Shown: one piece after another, positions 30,007-39,382 of the stretch
Layout: every line of letters starts with the position of its first letter
How positions within the stretch are numbered: the first letter of the stretch is position 1
Assembly: GCF_030063355.1 (NCBI RefSeq)
Contig: NZ_JASISZ010000009.1
Span: forward strand, 51,206-115,205
Source: Streptomyces sp. PH10-H1
Lineage (GTDB): Bacteria; Actinomycetota; Actinomycetes; Streptomycetales; Streptomycetaceae
Length of the DNA stretch: 64,000 nt
Reading direction: 5' to 3'
Translations under genes and position numbers: made by a program
The notes under the pieces: model-generated
Seen by the model: only the letters and a program-made list of their open reading frames with translations
Databases searched by the model: none
What the model was told of the DNA's origin: nothing

Positions 30007-32934
30007 TCAGCTGCAGCCGCTGGTCGAACCGCAGCCCTCGCAGAGGTAGCAGCTGCCCGCACGGCGCATCTTCGTACCGCAGGAGAAGCACAGCGGGGCG
30101 TCGGCGTTCATGCCGAGCTGGATCTCCAGCAGCTCCGTGGAGTTGTGCGCCTGCTTGGGTGCCGGGACGGCGGCCAGGGTCTCCGGCGCGGCGACGGCCA
30201 CCGGCTTCGAGACCGGGGCCGGTGCGGCCGGGGCGGGCTTCGGGGCCGGGGCGGGAGCCAGGGCCTCCACATGGCGCGGCGCGGACTGCGCCAGGCCCTC
30301 CACGTCGACCTCGTCGTCGCCCGGCTCGTAGGAGCCGGTGTCGAGGTGGCGCTGACGTTCGCCGGCCGAGTGGATGCCGAGCGCGGAGCGCGTCTCGAAC
30401 GGCAGGAAGTCCAGCGCCAGACGGCGGAAGATGTAGTCGACGATCGACTGCGCCAGCCGTACGTCCGGGTCGTCGGTCAGACCTGCCGGTTCGAAACGCA
30501 TGTTCGTGAACTTGGAGACGTAGGTCTCCAGCGGCACGCCGTACTGCATGCCCACCGACACCGCGATGGAGAAGGCGTCCATCATGCCCGCGAGGGTCGA
30601 ACCCTGCTTGGACATCTTGAGGAAGACCTCACCGAGACCGTCGTCCGGGTAGGAGTTGGCGGTCATGTAGCCCTCGGCGCCACCGACGGTGAACGAGGTG
30701 GTGATCCCCGGGCGGCCCTTCGGGAGGCGCTTGCGGACCGGGCGGTACTCGACGATCTTCTCCACCGCGGCCGGGACGGCGGCCACGGCCGCCGGCTCCT
30801 TCTTCTTCGCGGAGAGCGGCTGGCCGACCTTGCAGTTGTCGCGGTAGATCGCGAGCGCCTTCAGACCGAGCTTCCAGCCCTCGAAGTAGACCTCTTCGAT
30901 CTGCTCGACGGTGGCCGTCTCGGGCACGTTGACGGTCTTGCTGATCGCACCGGACAGGAACGGCTGGGCCGCCGCCATCATGCGCACGTGGCCCATGGCG
31001 GAGATCGCCCGCTCGCCCATGGCACAGTCGAAGACCGAATAGTGCTCGGTCTTCAGCGCCGGGGCGTCGATCACGTTTCCGTGCTCGGCGATGTGGGCGA
31101 TGATCGCGTCGACCTGCTCCGGCTGGTAGCCGAGCCGCCGCAGCGCCTGCGGGACCGTGCCGTTGACGATCTGCATGGAGCCGCCGCCGACGAGCTTCTT
31201 GAACTTGACGAGCGCCAGGTCGGGCTCGACGCCCGTGGTGTCGCAGTCCATCATCAGGCCGATGGTGCCGGTCGGCGCGAGCACGGAGGCCTGCGCGTTA
31301 CGGAAGCCGTTCTTCTCGCCGAGGCGGAGTACGTCCTGCCATGCCTCGGTGGCCGCCGCCCAGACCGGTACGTCCAGGTCGTCGCTGCGCAGGGCCACGG
31401 CGTTGGCGTCGGAGTGCTGCTTCATGACGCGCTTGTGGGCGTCCGCGTTGCGGGCGTAGCCGTCGTACGGGCCCACCATCGCGGCGAGCTCGGCCGACCG
31501 CTTGTAGGAGGTTCCGGTCATCAGCGAGGTGATGGCTCCGGCGAGGGCGCGGCCGCCGTCGCTGTCGTACGCGTGGCCGGTGGCCATCAGCAGGGCGCCG
31601 AGGTTGGCGTAGCCGATGCCGAGCTGGCGGAAGGCGCGAGTGGTCTCGCCGATCTTCTCGGTGGGGAAGTCGGCGAAGCAGATGGAGATGTCCATCGCGG
31701 TGATGACCAGCTCGACGACCTTCGCGAAGCGGTCCGCGTCGAACGACTGGTTGCCCTTGTCGTCGTCACGCAGGAACTTCATGAGGTTCAGGGAGGCGAG
31801 GTTGCAGGACGAGTTGTCCAGGTGCATGTACTCGCTGCACGGGTTGGAGGCGGTGATCCGGCCCGTCTCCGGCGAGGTGTGCCAGTGGTTGATGGTGTCG
31901 TCGTACTGGATGCCGGGGTCGGCGCAGGCCCAGGCGGCCTCGGCCATCTTGCGGAAGAGCGACTTGGCGTCGACCTCTTCGATGACCTCGCCGGTCATCC
32001 GGGCCCGCAGGCCGAACGAGGCGCCGGTCTCGACGGCGTTCATGAACTCATCGTTCACGCGGACGCTGTTGTTGGCGTTCTGGTACTGGACGGACGTGAT
32101 GTCGTCGCCGCCCAGGTCCATGTCGAAGCCCGCGTCGCGCAGGGCGCGGATCTTCTCCTCCTCCTTCACCTTGGTCTCGATGAAGGCCTCGACGTCCGGG
32201 TGGTCTACGTCCAGGACGACCATCTTGGCCGCGCGGCGGGTGGCGCCGCCCGACTTGATGGTGCCCGCGGAGGCGTCGGCGCCGCGCATGAAGGAGACAG
32301 GTCCCGACGCGTTGCCGCCGGAGGAGAGCAGCTCCTTGGAGGAGCGGATGCGGGAGAGGTTCAGGCCGGCGCCCGAACCGCCCTTGAAGATCATCCCCTC
32401 TTCCTTGTACCAGTCGAGGATCGAGTCCATCGAGTCGTCGACGGAGAGGATGAAGCAGGCGGAGACCTGCTGCGGCTGAGCGGTTCCGACGTTGAACCAG
32501 ACCGGCGAGTTGAAGCTGAACACCTGGTGCAGCAGGGCGTAGGTCAGCTCGTGGTCGAAGATCTCGGCTTCGGCCGGGGAGGCGAAGTACCCGTTGTCCT
32601 CGCCGCCCTTGCGGTAGGACTTCACCACACGGTCGATGAGCTGCCGCAGGCTCGACTCGCGGGTCGGGCTGCCGACCGCGCCGCGGAAGTACTTGCTGGT
32701 AACGATGTTGACCGCGTTCACCGACCAGGAGTCGGGGAACTCGACGCCACGCTGCTCGAAGTTGATCGAGCCGTCGCGCCAGTTGGTCATGACGACGTCA
32801 CGGTGCTCCCAGACCACCTCGTCGTAAGGATGCACGCCAGGCGTGGTGTGGATGCGCTCGATCCGCAGGCCCTTGCCGGCCTTGGGTCCCTTGGTACGGG
32901 AACCCCGTGCCGCGCCGTTCGTCGTCTCAGTCAT
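30007..32934 (-). CDS. nrdJ: Class II (adenosylcobalamin-dependent) ribonucleotide reductase
   Basis: A 975-residue enzyme making deoxynucleotides from ribonucleotides without oxygen dependence. The chosen start gives MTETTNGAARGSRT; a longer reading frame upstream lacks conserved sequence. Core motifs include FNSPVWFNVGT, SACFILSVDDSMDSI, GSGAGLNLSRIRSS, NPCSEYMHLDNSSCNLASLN and the finger-loop region around APTGTIGLMMDCDTTGVEPD. An Ala/Pro linker (about 885-930) leads to a C-terminal Cys-rich tail (CFSCGTKMRRAGSCYLCEGC) that probably re-reduces the active site. It follows nrdR (150-base gap) as the nrdRJ operon; NrdR represses it in Streptomyces. No cobalamin riboswitch is evident upstream. 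Confidence 0.96.
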   Translation of the reverse strand: MTETTNGAARGSRTKGPKAGKGLRIERIHTTPGVHPYDEVVWEHRDVVMTNWRDGSINFEQRGVEFPDSWSVNAVNIVTSKYFRGAVGSPTRESSLRQLIDRVVKSYRKGGEDNGYFASPAEAEIFDHELTYALLHQVFSFNSPVWFNVGTAQPQQVSACFILSVDDSMDSILDWYKEEGMIFKGGSGAGLNLSRIRSSKELLSSGGNASGPVSFMRGADASAGTIKSGGATRRAAKMVVLDVDHPDVEAFIETKVKEEEKIRALRDAGFDMDLGGDDITSVQYQNANNSVRVNDEFMNAVETGASFGLRARMTGEVIEEVDAKSLFRKMAEAAWACADPGIQYDDTINHWHTSPETGRITASNPCSEYMHLDNSSCNLASLNLMKFLRDDDKGNQSFDADRFAKVVELVITAMDISICFADFPTEKIGETTRAFRQLGIGYANLGALLMATGHAYDSDGGRALAGAITSLMTGTSYKRSAELAAMVGPYDGYARNADAHKRVMKQHSDANAVALRSDDLDVPVWAAATEAWQDVLRLGEKNGFRNAQASVLAPTGTIGLMMDCDTTGVEPDLALVKFKKLVGGGSMQIVNGTVPQALRRLGYQPEQVDAIIAHIAEHGNVIDAPALKTEHYSVFDCAMGERAISAMGHVRMMAAAQPFLSGAISKTVNVPETATVEQIEEVYFEGWKLGLKALAIYRDNCKVGQPLSAKKKEPAAVAAVPAAVEKIVEYRPVRKRLPKGRPGITTSFTVGGAEGYMTANSYPDDGLGEVFLKMSKQGSTLAGMMDAFSIAVSVGMQYGVPLETYVSKFTNMRFEPAGLTDDPDVRLAQSIVDYIFRRLALDFLPFETRSALGIHSAGERQRHLDTGSYEPGDDEVDVEGLAQSAPRHVEALAPAPAPKPAPAAPAPVSKPVAVAAPETLAAVPAPKQAHNSTELLEIQLGMNADAPLCFSCGTKMRRAGSCYLCEGCGSTSGCS

Positions 32935-33085
32935 GTGCCGCCTCCCAATACAGGCAAAACGCCTAGAAGTGCGCGGATCATCCCGCCGCACGGTTCGTTG
33001 TCCTACGCCTCGGCGCAGCGCGCCTCGGCAAATCTGTGGGTACTGCCGCTCTTCGGTTGCTCTTCGGTTGCTCGTCGGTCGCCGC

Positions 33086-33598
33086 TCAGTCAGCGGCGGG
33101 CGCGGGCGCGGGGACCCCGAGGTCCTCGTCGAGCCCGCGGAGGTTCGTGGGTGGGAGCTGCTCGCGCAGTTCCACGATGGCGGCCTCGAAGTCCTCGAGC
33201 GAGTCGAAGGCCCGGTAGACCGAGGCGAAGCGCAGGTACGCGACCAGGTCGAGATCCTGCAGGGGGCCGAGTATGGCCAGACCCACGTCATGGGTCGAGA
33301 GCTCGGCGCTGCCGGTCGCCCTGACCGCCTCCTCGACGCGCTGCCCGAGCTGGGCGAGCGCGTCCTCGGTGACGGGGCGGCCCTGGCACGCCTTGCGTAC
33401 GCCGGCGATGACCTTGTTCCTGCTGAACGGTTCCGTGACGCCGCTGCGCTTGATCACCATCAGGGAGGCCGTCTCCACCGTGGTGAAACGGCGGCCGCAG
33501 TCAGGGCACTGGCGCCGGCGGCGGATCGAGGTGCCGTCGTCCGTGGTGCGGCTGTCGACCACGCGGCTGTCGGGGTGTCTGCAGAAGGGGCAGTGCAT
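33086..33598 (-). CDS. nrdR: Ribonucleotide reductase repressor NrdR
   Basis: A 170-residue repressor. The start gives [14 protein letters not shown], with GGAGGGG nine bases upstream of the ATG; longer in-frame starts are poorly supported. The zinc ribbon has CPFC and CPDC pairs (residues 3-6 and 31-34). The ATP-cone follows, with [20 protein letters not shown] and [20 protein letters not shown]. It senses dATP/ATP and represses nrdJ and the class I reductase operon by binding paired NrdR boxes. It is divergent from lexA across a 564-base region. Confidence 0.96.
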   Translation of the reverse strand: MHCPFCRHPDSRVVDSRTTDDGTSIRRRRQCPDCGRRFTTVETASLMVIKRSGVTEPFSRNKVIAGVRKACQGRPVTEDALAQLGQRVEEAVRATGSAELSTHDVGLAILGPLQDLDLVAYLRFASVYRAFDSLEDFEAAIVELREQLPPTNLRGLDEDLGVPAPAPAAD

Positions 33599-33765
33599 GT
33601 TCTCCATCCCCTCCTTCATCCAGCCCGTACCGGCGGGGCCGAGCGCACGAAAATGACGCCCCCCGGGCCTTGTCACGACCCCCGGGAACAGCCCCAAGCA
33701 TAGGCGATGCCCTGGGTTGTTGAAGCCCGGGGGACCACTACTGGTGGGCGGCTGGCACTTATGTA

Positions 33766-33781
33766 ACCACTAGATCTGGTG
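33766..33781. promoter_or_regulatory. Possible NrdR box
   Basis: ACCACTAGATCTGGTG has a palindromic AGATCT centre and CACT/GGTG arms, about 170 bases upstream of nrdR. A related CCACTACTGGTGG lies at 33735-33747, roughly three helical turns away, resembling the paired-box layout. I am unsure of the exact Streptomyces consensus. Confidence 0.4.
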
Positions 33782-33924
33782 CCAGAGGCCCAACCGCGTC
33801 AATCCGCGTGTCGTGTCGCCGCGGCGGGTCGGAGCCTACGCGACGTGTCGCCTCGGCGTGGGGGAGGCCGGTGATGCGACACTGGTGCCGCAGACCGCCG
33901 GGGACCCCGGCTCCCCTCAGTGAA

Positions 33925-33940
33925 TCGAATGATCGTTCGA
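33925..33940. promoter_or_regulatory. Second SOS-like palindrome
   Basis: TCGAATGATCGTTCGA is a near-perfect 16-base palindrome resembling the SOS box, with T for C at position 6 and a pyrimidine at position 9. It lies 50 bases upstream of the strong lexA box and could be a weak LexA site. Confidence 0.35.
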
Positions 33941-33989
33941 TCAATACACCCGATACCTTGATCGCGTCAGGTGATTTACAAAATTTCAC

Positions 33990-34005
33990 TCGAACGTGTG
34001 TTTGG
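33990..34005. promoter_or_regulatory. LexA (SOS) box of lexA
   Basis: The core CGAACGTGTGTTTG (33991-34004) matches the actinobacterial consensus CGAACRNRYGTTYG at every position. It lies about 160 bases upstream of the lexA start and fits autoregulation by LexA. Confidence 0.85.
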
Positions 34006-34162
34006 CGCAACCTTTCGAAACCAACTACCGTTGTACTAACTGTCCGCGACAGCTGAGCGGGCCGACCGCACGCAGTTCATGCGGTCGTAGGACGTGGAGA
34101 CCTTGCCGCCGGGCAGTCTGCGAAGCGTCTGTCACAGGGAGAACATCTCGAGAGGGGCCGCC

Positions 34163-34933
34163 GTGACCACCACCGCAGACACCGCAGCATTGACCGCCCA
34201 GGACCGCTCCCAGGATCGGCTCAGCCCGATGGACGCGATGAACGACGAAACGCCCAAGCCCGCCCGCTCCCTCCCCGGCCGGCCGCCCGGTATCCGTGCG
34301 GACAGCTCAGGACTCACCGACCGCCAGCGCCGGGTCATCGAAGTGATCCGGGACTCGGTCCAGCGTCGCGGCTACCCGCCGTCCATGCGCGAGATCGGCC
34401 AGGCCGTCGGCCTGTCCAGCACCTCATCGGTCGCCCATCAGCTGATGGCTCTGGAGCGCAAGGGATTCCTGCGCCGCGACCCCCACCGTCCCCGTGCCTA
34501 CGAGGTCCGCGGCTCCGACACCACCCACTCGCAGCCGACCGACACCACCGGCAAGCCCTCCGCGTCGTATGTGCCGCTCATCGGCCGGATCGCCGCCGGC
34601 GGTCCGATCCTCGCCGAGGAATCGGTCGAGGACGTCTTCCCACTCCCCCGCCAGCTGGTGGGTGACGGCGAGCTGTTCGTCCTCAAGGTGGTCGGCGACT
34701 CGATGACCGAAGCCGCCATCGTCGACGGCGACTGGGTCACCGTGCGGCGCCAGCCCGTCGCGGAGAACGGCGACATCGTCGCCGCCATGCTCGACGGCGA
34801 GGCGACCGTCAAGCGCTTCAAGCGCGAGGACGGCCATGTCTGGCTGCTCCCCCACAATGCCGCATACCAGCCCATCCCCGGTGACGAGGCAACGATCCTC
34901 GGCAAGGTGGTGGCGGTGCTGCGCCGGGTCTGA
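34163..34933 (+). CDS. lexA: SOS repressor LexA
   Basis: A 256-residue repressor. The GTG start gives [13 protein letters not shown] with GAGAGGGG upstream, matching other Streptomyces LexA proteins. The winged helix spans roughly residues 55-115 ([40 protein letters not shown]). The self-cleavage Ala-Gly is in [12 protein letters not shown]. The catalytic Ser is in [11 protein letters not shown] and the Lys in [10 protein letters not shown]. RecA-stimulated self-cleavage derepresses DNA-repair genes. A perfect SOS box lies upstream. Confidence 0.97.
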   Translation: MTTTADTAALTAQDRSQDRLSPMDAMNDETPKPARSLPGRPPGIRADSSGLTDRQRRVIEVIRDSVQRRGYPPSMREIGQAVGLSSTSSVAHQLMALERKGFLRRDPHRPRAYEVRGSDTTHSQPTDTTGKPSASYVPLIGRIAAGGPILAEESVEDVFPLPRQLVGDGELFVLKVVGDSMTEAAIVDGDWVTVRRQPVAENGDIVAAMLDGEATVKRFKREDGHVWLLPHNAAYQPIPGDEATILGKVVAVLRRV

Positions 34934-34950
34934 ACGGACCCCTCACGACC

Positions 34951-34984
34951 GGGCCCCGGAACCTCTGCGCCGGTTCCGGGGCCC
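34951..34984. terminator. Bidirectional terminator lexA / dinG
   Basis: GGGCCCCGGAACC and GGTTCCGGGGCCC form a perfect 13-base stem with an eight-base loop between the convergent lexA and helicase genes. Confidence 0.85.
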
Positions 34985-34994
34985 TGCCATGTCC

Positions 34995-37109
34995 TCAGCC
35001 TGCGGCGGGCACACCGTCCGTGACCTCATCCGCGGCTGCCGGATCAGTGGTCACCACATCCGCATCCGCCGTAGCCGCATCCGCGGTATCCACATCCGAC
35101 ATATCCGAAGTCTCCGGATCCGCCGCAGCCGTGACGGGTTCGGCGGCCTTGGCCGTGGCCGCCGCGTCGATGGCCGCCAGCGAGCGGCGGACCTGGTTGC
35201 GGTCGGTGGTGTACCAGAGGTCGGGCATCGAGGCCCGCAGGAAGCTGCCGTACCGCGCGGTGGCGAGCCGCGGGTCCAGGACGGCGACGACGCCGCGGTC
35301 GCCGGACGCGCGGATCAGCCGCCCGGCGCCCTGCGCCATCAGCAGCGCCGCATGCGTGGCGGCCACCGCCATGAAGCCGTTCCCCCCGCGTTCCTCCACG
35401 GCCTTCTGCCGGTCGCTCATCAAGGGGTCGTCGGGACGGGGGAACGGGATCCGGTCCATCACCACCAGCTGGCAGTTCACCCCCGGAACGTCCACGCCCT
35501 GCCAGAGCGACAGCGTGCCGAACAGACAGGTGGCGGCGTCCTCGGAGAAAGTGCGGATCAGCTCGCCGAGCGTCTCCTCGCCCTGCAGAAGGACGGGGTT
35601 CTCCAGCCGGGCCCGCATGGCCTCCGCCGCCGCCTGTGCGCCGCGCATCGAGGAGAACAGCCCCAGCGTGCGGCCGCCCGCGGCCTCGATCAGCTCGGCG
35701 AGTTCATCGAGCATGTCCTCGCGCTGGCTGTCCCGGCCCGGCTGGGCGAGGTGCTTGGCCACATAGAGAATGCCCTGCTTGGGATAGTCGAAGGGCGAGC
35801 CGACATCGATGCCCTTCCACGGCGGCACGTCCTCGCCCTCGATCCCCTCGGGAGCCAGCCCGAGCGATGCCGCGACCCCGTTGAAATCGCCGCCGAGCTT
35901 GAGGGTGGCAGAGGTGAGCACCACGGAACGCTCGGCGAAGAGCTTCTCGCGCAGCAGTCCTGAGACGCTGAGCGGGGCGACGCGCAGGGACGCGCCGAAG
36001 CGGTCGTGGCGCTCGCACCAGACCACGTCGTACTCCGAGCCCTGCACGATGCGCTCCGCGACCTCATAGACATGTTCGACCGAGGCCAGCGCCTGCTTGC
36101 GCACCGCGTTCTCGTCCTGGACGGACTTGTCGCGGGTCTCGCCGATCGCGGTGATCACCTGACGGCAGGCGTCCCGCAGCGCGGCCAGCGCGTAGCCGAG
36201 ATCCTCCGGGATCTCCTCCAGACGCCCGGGCAGCGCCAGTTCCATCAGCCGCTCGAAGCCCTCGGAGGCGCTGAGCAGCGCATCGGCGGCCTTCTCGTTG
36301 ACCAGCTTGGCGGCCCGCCGGACGGCGCGGTTGACGCTGCCGGGGCTGATCTCGCCGGTCGCGACACCGGTGACGCGGGAGACCAGCTCATGGGCCTCGT
36401 CGACGATGAGGACCTCATGACTGGGCAGTACCGGCGCGCCCTCGATGGCGTCGATGGCCAGCAGGGCGTGGTTGGTGACGACGACATCCGCGAGCTTGGC
36501 GCGCTCGCGGGCCGCCTCGGCGAAGCACTCCGCGCCATAGGCGCACTTCGTGGCGCCGAGACACTCGCGCGAGGTGACGGACACCTGCGACCACGCCTTG
36601 TCCGAGACACCCGGCGTGAGTCCGTCCCGGTCACCGGTCTCGGTCTCGTCCGCCCAGTCGCGCAGCCGGAGCAGGTCCTTGCCGAGCTTGCTGGTGGGCG
36701 CGGCGGCCTCGAAGGGATTGAAGAGGCCGTCCTCCTCGTCCTGCGGCACCCCTTCGTGCAGGCGGTGGAGGCAGAGATAATTCGACCGGCCCTTGAGCAT
36801 GGCGTACTGCGGCTCGCGGCGCAGCAGCGGCTTCAGCGCCTCGACGGTGCGCGGCAGGTCGCGCTCGACGAGCTGCCGCTGCAGGGCGAGGGTGGCGGTC
36901 GCGACGACCACCCGCTCGCCATGGGCGAGGGCCGGGACCAGATAGCCGAGGGACTTTCCGGTGCCGGTGCCGGCCTGGACGAGCAGATGGGCATTGTCGT
37001 CCACTGCGGTCTCGACGGCCTGGGCCATCGTGACCTGGCCGTGGCGCTCCACACCGCCGACGGCGGTGACGGCTGCGTGGAGGAGTTCGGTGAGGGCGGG
37101 CTTCGTCAT
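34995..37109 (-). CDS. dinG: DinG/XPD-type ATP-dependent DNA helicase
   Basis: A 704-residue superfamily 2 helicase. Walker A is QAGTGTGKSLG (about residue 44). The iron-sulfur-type cysteines occur around SRECLGATKCAYGAECFAEA, the DEAH box is VDEAHELVSR, and helicase motifs toward the end include GAGRLIRASGDRGVVAVLDP. It probably unwinds DNA 5' to 3' and resolves R-loops or damage structures. The C-terminal 50 residues are an acidic Thr/Ala/Asp-rich tail with repeated Asp-Thr-Ala-like units, which is low complexity. It is convergent with lexA. No SOS box was seen directly upstream of its start. Confidence 0.9.
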   Translation of the reverse strand: MTKPALTELLHAAVTAVGGVERHGQVTMAQAVETAVDDNAHLLVQAGTGTGKSLGYLVPALAHGERVVVATATLALQRQLVERDLPRTVEALKPLLRREPQYAMLKGRSNYLCLHRLHEGVPQDEEDGLFNPFEAAAPTSKLGKDLLRLRDWADETETGDRDGLTPGVSDKAWSQVSVTSRECLGATKCAYGAECFAEAARERAKLADVVVTNHALLAIDAIEGAPVLPSHEVLIVDEAHELVSRVTGVATGEISPGSVNRAVRRAAKLVNEKAADALLSASEGFERLMELALPGRLEEIPEDLGYALAALRDACRQVITAIGETRDKSVQDENAVRKQALASVEHVYEVAERIVQGSEYDVVWCERHDRFGASLRVAPLSVSGLLREKLFAERSVVLTSATLKLGGDFNGVAASLGLAPEGIEGEDVPPWKGIDVGSPFDYPKQGILYVAKHLAQPGRDSQREDMLDELAELIEAAGGRTLGLFSSMRGAQAAAEAMRARLENPVLLQGEETLGELIRTFSEDAATCLFGTLSLWQGVDVPGVNCQLVVMDRIPFPRPDDPLMSDRQKAVEERGGNGFMAVAATHAALLMAQGAGRLIRASGDRGVVAVLDPRLATARYGSFLRASMPDLWYTTDRNQVRRSLAAIDAAATAKAAEPVTAAADPETSDMSDVDTADAATADADVVTTDPAAADEVTDGVPAAG

Positions 37110-37403
37110 AGGGCAACCAGCCTAAGGGGGTCCACTGACAACGCGCTCCAGTCCCCGGATGGTGTGATCGTTCGCCGCCCGGAATCCGGCACCTCGTGCC
37201 CACTCCGGTGCCAACTTCTGGCGCATGTCGTTCGAGACGGCCGGGGCCGTCGGGGAAGAGGAGCCGCAGCGCGCGGCCGGGCGCGTCGCGGCGGGTGACA
37301 CCCGGCCGGAGCCCGCCGCCCCGGACCGGGTGGATGATGCGGGTGAACTCGTCCTCCCGGCCTCCCGCCGTGGCACGGCCGGCCGACACCGCCGACGCCG
37401 CTC
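37110..37403. other. Gap of 294 bases upstream of dinG
   Basis: No supported gene. A reverse open frame of 84 codons (37122-37376) ends with a stretch NDMRQKLAPEWARGAGFRAA that looks mildly protein-like, but it has no ribosome-binding site or known family. The region must contain the dinG promoter and the end of the siderophore operon transcript. Confidence 0.4.
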
Positions 37404-39224
37404 TCAGGGCCCGCTCAGCGGATTGCGGACGGTGCCGTGCACGGCGGCGTGCGGACGGTCGGGGCGGTCGCGGTAGCCGTCGAGATGCAGCCGGTTGCGG
37501 TTGAGACACAGCCGCTCGATCCGCGGGGTGAGCAGATCGAAGGTCGCGAACCTCTCCTTGAGCTCCGGGAAACGGTCCTGGTGACGGAGGATTCCGTCGC
37601 GGACCATCGCCCAGAACTCGCCTTCCGGGACTCCCAGCTGCTCCTCGCACAGCGGCGCGAGGTAGCGGAAAACACCGATGAACAGCCCGGAGTGGATGAA
37701 CTGGGTGAGGAAGGCGGGGGGTTCGGTGAGCAGCACCGCGCGCACGTCGTCGGGCATCGCCGCGTGTTCCGGCAGCGGTTCCGCGGAGATGTTGACATCG
37801 TCGACGAAGTCCTTGACGGCGAGGCGGACGGGAATGTCGTGCTCGTCGAAGACGACGATGGCGTTCTCCCCGTGCGGGGAGAAGACCGTTCCGTACTGAT
37901 AGAGGAAGTGCAGCAGCGGGGGCAGCAGGGCCGCGAACAGATGCCGCAGCCAGACATGCGGCGCGAGCCCGGAACGCTCGACCAGCTCGGCGGTGAAGGA
38001 GCGCCCGTCCGGGTCGGTGTGGAGGAGTGCCGCGAGCGTACGGGCCCGCTCGCCGGGGTCGAGGTGACCGTTGAGCGGCTCGCGCCAGATACAGCCGAGG
38101 AGTTCGCGGTACTGGTACGGCACGCCCGGGATCCGGTCGTACAGCGGGTGTTCGACGGTGATGGAGGCGACCTCGCCGAGCAGGATCACCCGGGTCTCGT
38201 CCCGCAGGAACGGGTCCGCGTCCCACAGTCCGTGCACCCAGGCGGTGACGGCCGGCGCGGCGAGCGTGCGCTCGGTGGGCAGCCCGCGCCAGACGAGGGT
38301 GTTGAGGACGGACAGCGGAAGCTTGACGGTGCGGCGGTCCGGGCGGCTGGTGTTGAGGAAGGTTCTGATGGACTGCTGGGGCAGCCGCAGGTCGTTGTCA
38401 GTGGCGAGGGGGAGGATGGATCCATCGGCGAGGGCGGCGGCGAAGAGGGGGGCGATCGTCTCGTCCCACTGCCAGGGGTGGACGGGCAGCAGGAGGTAGT
38501 CGGCGGGGTCGCGCCCGTGGCCGGTGATGGTGCCGGCGAAGGCGTCGAGTACGTCCGGGGGGAGTTCCTCGGCGTAGAGCCGGTCGGGGGTGGCCAGGGC
38601 GGCGACGCCCCGGTACTGGGCGAGGTCGCGGTGGACGGCGATCCAGGGGAGGCGGTGGTGCTGACGGGCTTCGGGGGCCCATTGGGCGGTGTCGGCGGCG
38701 GAGAAACCGAGCCGGCCCTTGTTGGCGACGAGCCAGGGGTGGCCTGTCTGGTGGCCTTCGAGGTCGGCGTAGTCCAGGTCGGCGAGTTCGGCGGCGGTGA
38801 TCGCGGTCGCGTCGAGCCGGACATCGGCCGACAGGGTCGCCAGGAGCTCCCGGATCAGGTGCCCGGTGGTGTCGCCCGCCAGGGCCAGGACGGTGTCGTG
38901 TCCGTGGGTGAGGAAGTGCAGCGGGTCGCCGGTGGGCGTGATGGAGCCGGCATCCACGTACCAGCTGCCGTAGGCGCCCCGGCGGGCGCGGAAACGGTAG
39001 GTGACGCCGTCGCCGAGCGGCAGCCGGTAGGCCGAAGAGCCCGCTTCGGGGCCGAGGCCGGGGCCGGCGCCAGGATCGGAGACAGGGCCGGAGACAGGGC
39101 CGGGGTCGGGGTCGGGCTCCGGTGAGATGACGGCTTCGTACGCGTACTCGGCGAGCATCTTGGCCAGCAGCCGTCGGGCGGCACGCTGCCAGTCGGCGCC
39201 ATGGAGCGGCGGCGGGATGGGCAA
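37404..39224 (-). CDS. NRPS-independent siderophore synthetase (IucA/IucC), second copy
   Basis: A 606-residue NIS synthetase, which adenylates a carboxylate (citrate or a citrate half-ester) and condenses it with an amine or alcohol. Family motifs: GHQTGHPWLVANKGRLGFS for ATP binding, LLPVHPWQWDE, RTVKLPLSVLNTLVWRGLP, HGENAIVVFDEHD, and the metal/ATP site RLAVKDFVDDVNIS. A low-complexity Pro/Gly/Asp insert (DPDPGPVSGPVSDPGAGPGL, about residues 37-58) near the N-terminus is unusual. It is last in the four-gene operon, after the acetyltransferase (158-base gap). The ATG used has GGAG 15 bases upstream; a TTG two codons earlier would be better spaced. Confidence 0.88.
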   Translation of the reverse strand: MPIPPPLHGADWQRAARRLLAKMLAEYAYEAVISPEPDPDPGPVSGPVSDPGAGPGLGPEAGSSAYRLPLGDGVTYRFRARRGAYGSWYVDAGSITPTGDPLHFLTHGHDTVLALAGDTTGHLIRELLATLSADVRLDATAITAAELADLDYADLEGHQTGHPWLVANKGRLGFSAADTAQWAPEARQHHRLPWIAVHRDLAQYRGVAALATPDRLYAEELPPDVLDAFAGTITGHGRDPADYLLLPVHPWQWDETIAPLFAAALADGSILPLATDNDLRLPQQSIRTFLNTSRPDRRTVKLPLSVLNTLVWRGLPTERTLAAPAVTAWVHGLWDADPFLRDETRVILLGEVASITVEHPLYDRIPGVPYQYRELLGCIWREPLNGHLDPGERARTLAALLHTDPDGRSFTAELVERSGLAPHVWLRHLFAALLPPLLHFLYQYGTVFSPHGENAIVVFDEHDIPVRLAVKDFVDDVNISAEPLPEHAAMPDDVRAVLLTEPPAFLTQFIHSGLFIGVFRYLAPLCEEQLGVPEGEFWAMVRDGILRHQDRFPELKERFATFDLLTPRIERLCLNRNRLHLDGYRDRPDRPHAAVHGTVRNPLSGP

Positions 39225-39382
39225 GGTCGGTGCTCCTCTGCTGGGGACGGTGGGACGGTTGGCTGGAGGAGGGGTCGGCGGGAATCGGGAGGGCTCGGCA
39301 AAGAGTGCGGGACCGGGACGGGGGACCGGAGAAGGACGGCTCGACAGGGGTTCAGCGGGGTTCAGCGCGATTCAGCGAGGGC

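Larger units (their letters stand above)
33599..34162. other. 564-base divergent control region between nrdR and lexA
   Basis: No gene is supported. The nrdR-proximal side carries an NrdR-box-like inverted repeat and a larger CTGGCAC (33752-33758) / GTGCCAG (33780-33786) repeat. The lexA side carries a perfect SOS box and a second weaker SOS-like palindrome. The part nearer lexA is AT-rich, as expected for promoters. Confidence 0.6.

Noticed and set aside
32935..33085. Cobalamin riboswitch ahead of nrdJ
   Set aside because: The 151-base gap is short and shows no B12-box-like conserved core. In Streptomyces the riboswitch is associated with the class I operon.
37122..37376. Reverse frame of 84 codons upstream of dinG
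   Set aside because: It has no ribosome-binding site and no recognisable family. The N-terminal half is Ser/Ala/Arg-rich low complexity.
36631..38226. Reverse frame of 531 codons across dinG and the siderophore synthetase
   Set aside because: It spans two well-supported genes in another frame and is Arg/Pro-rich junk.
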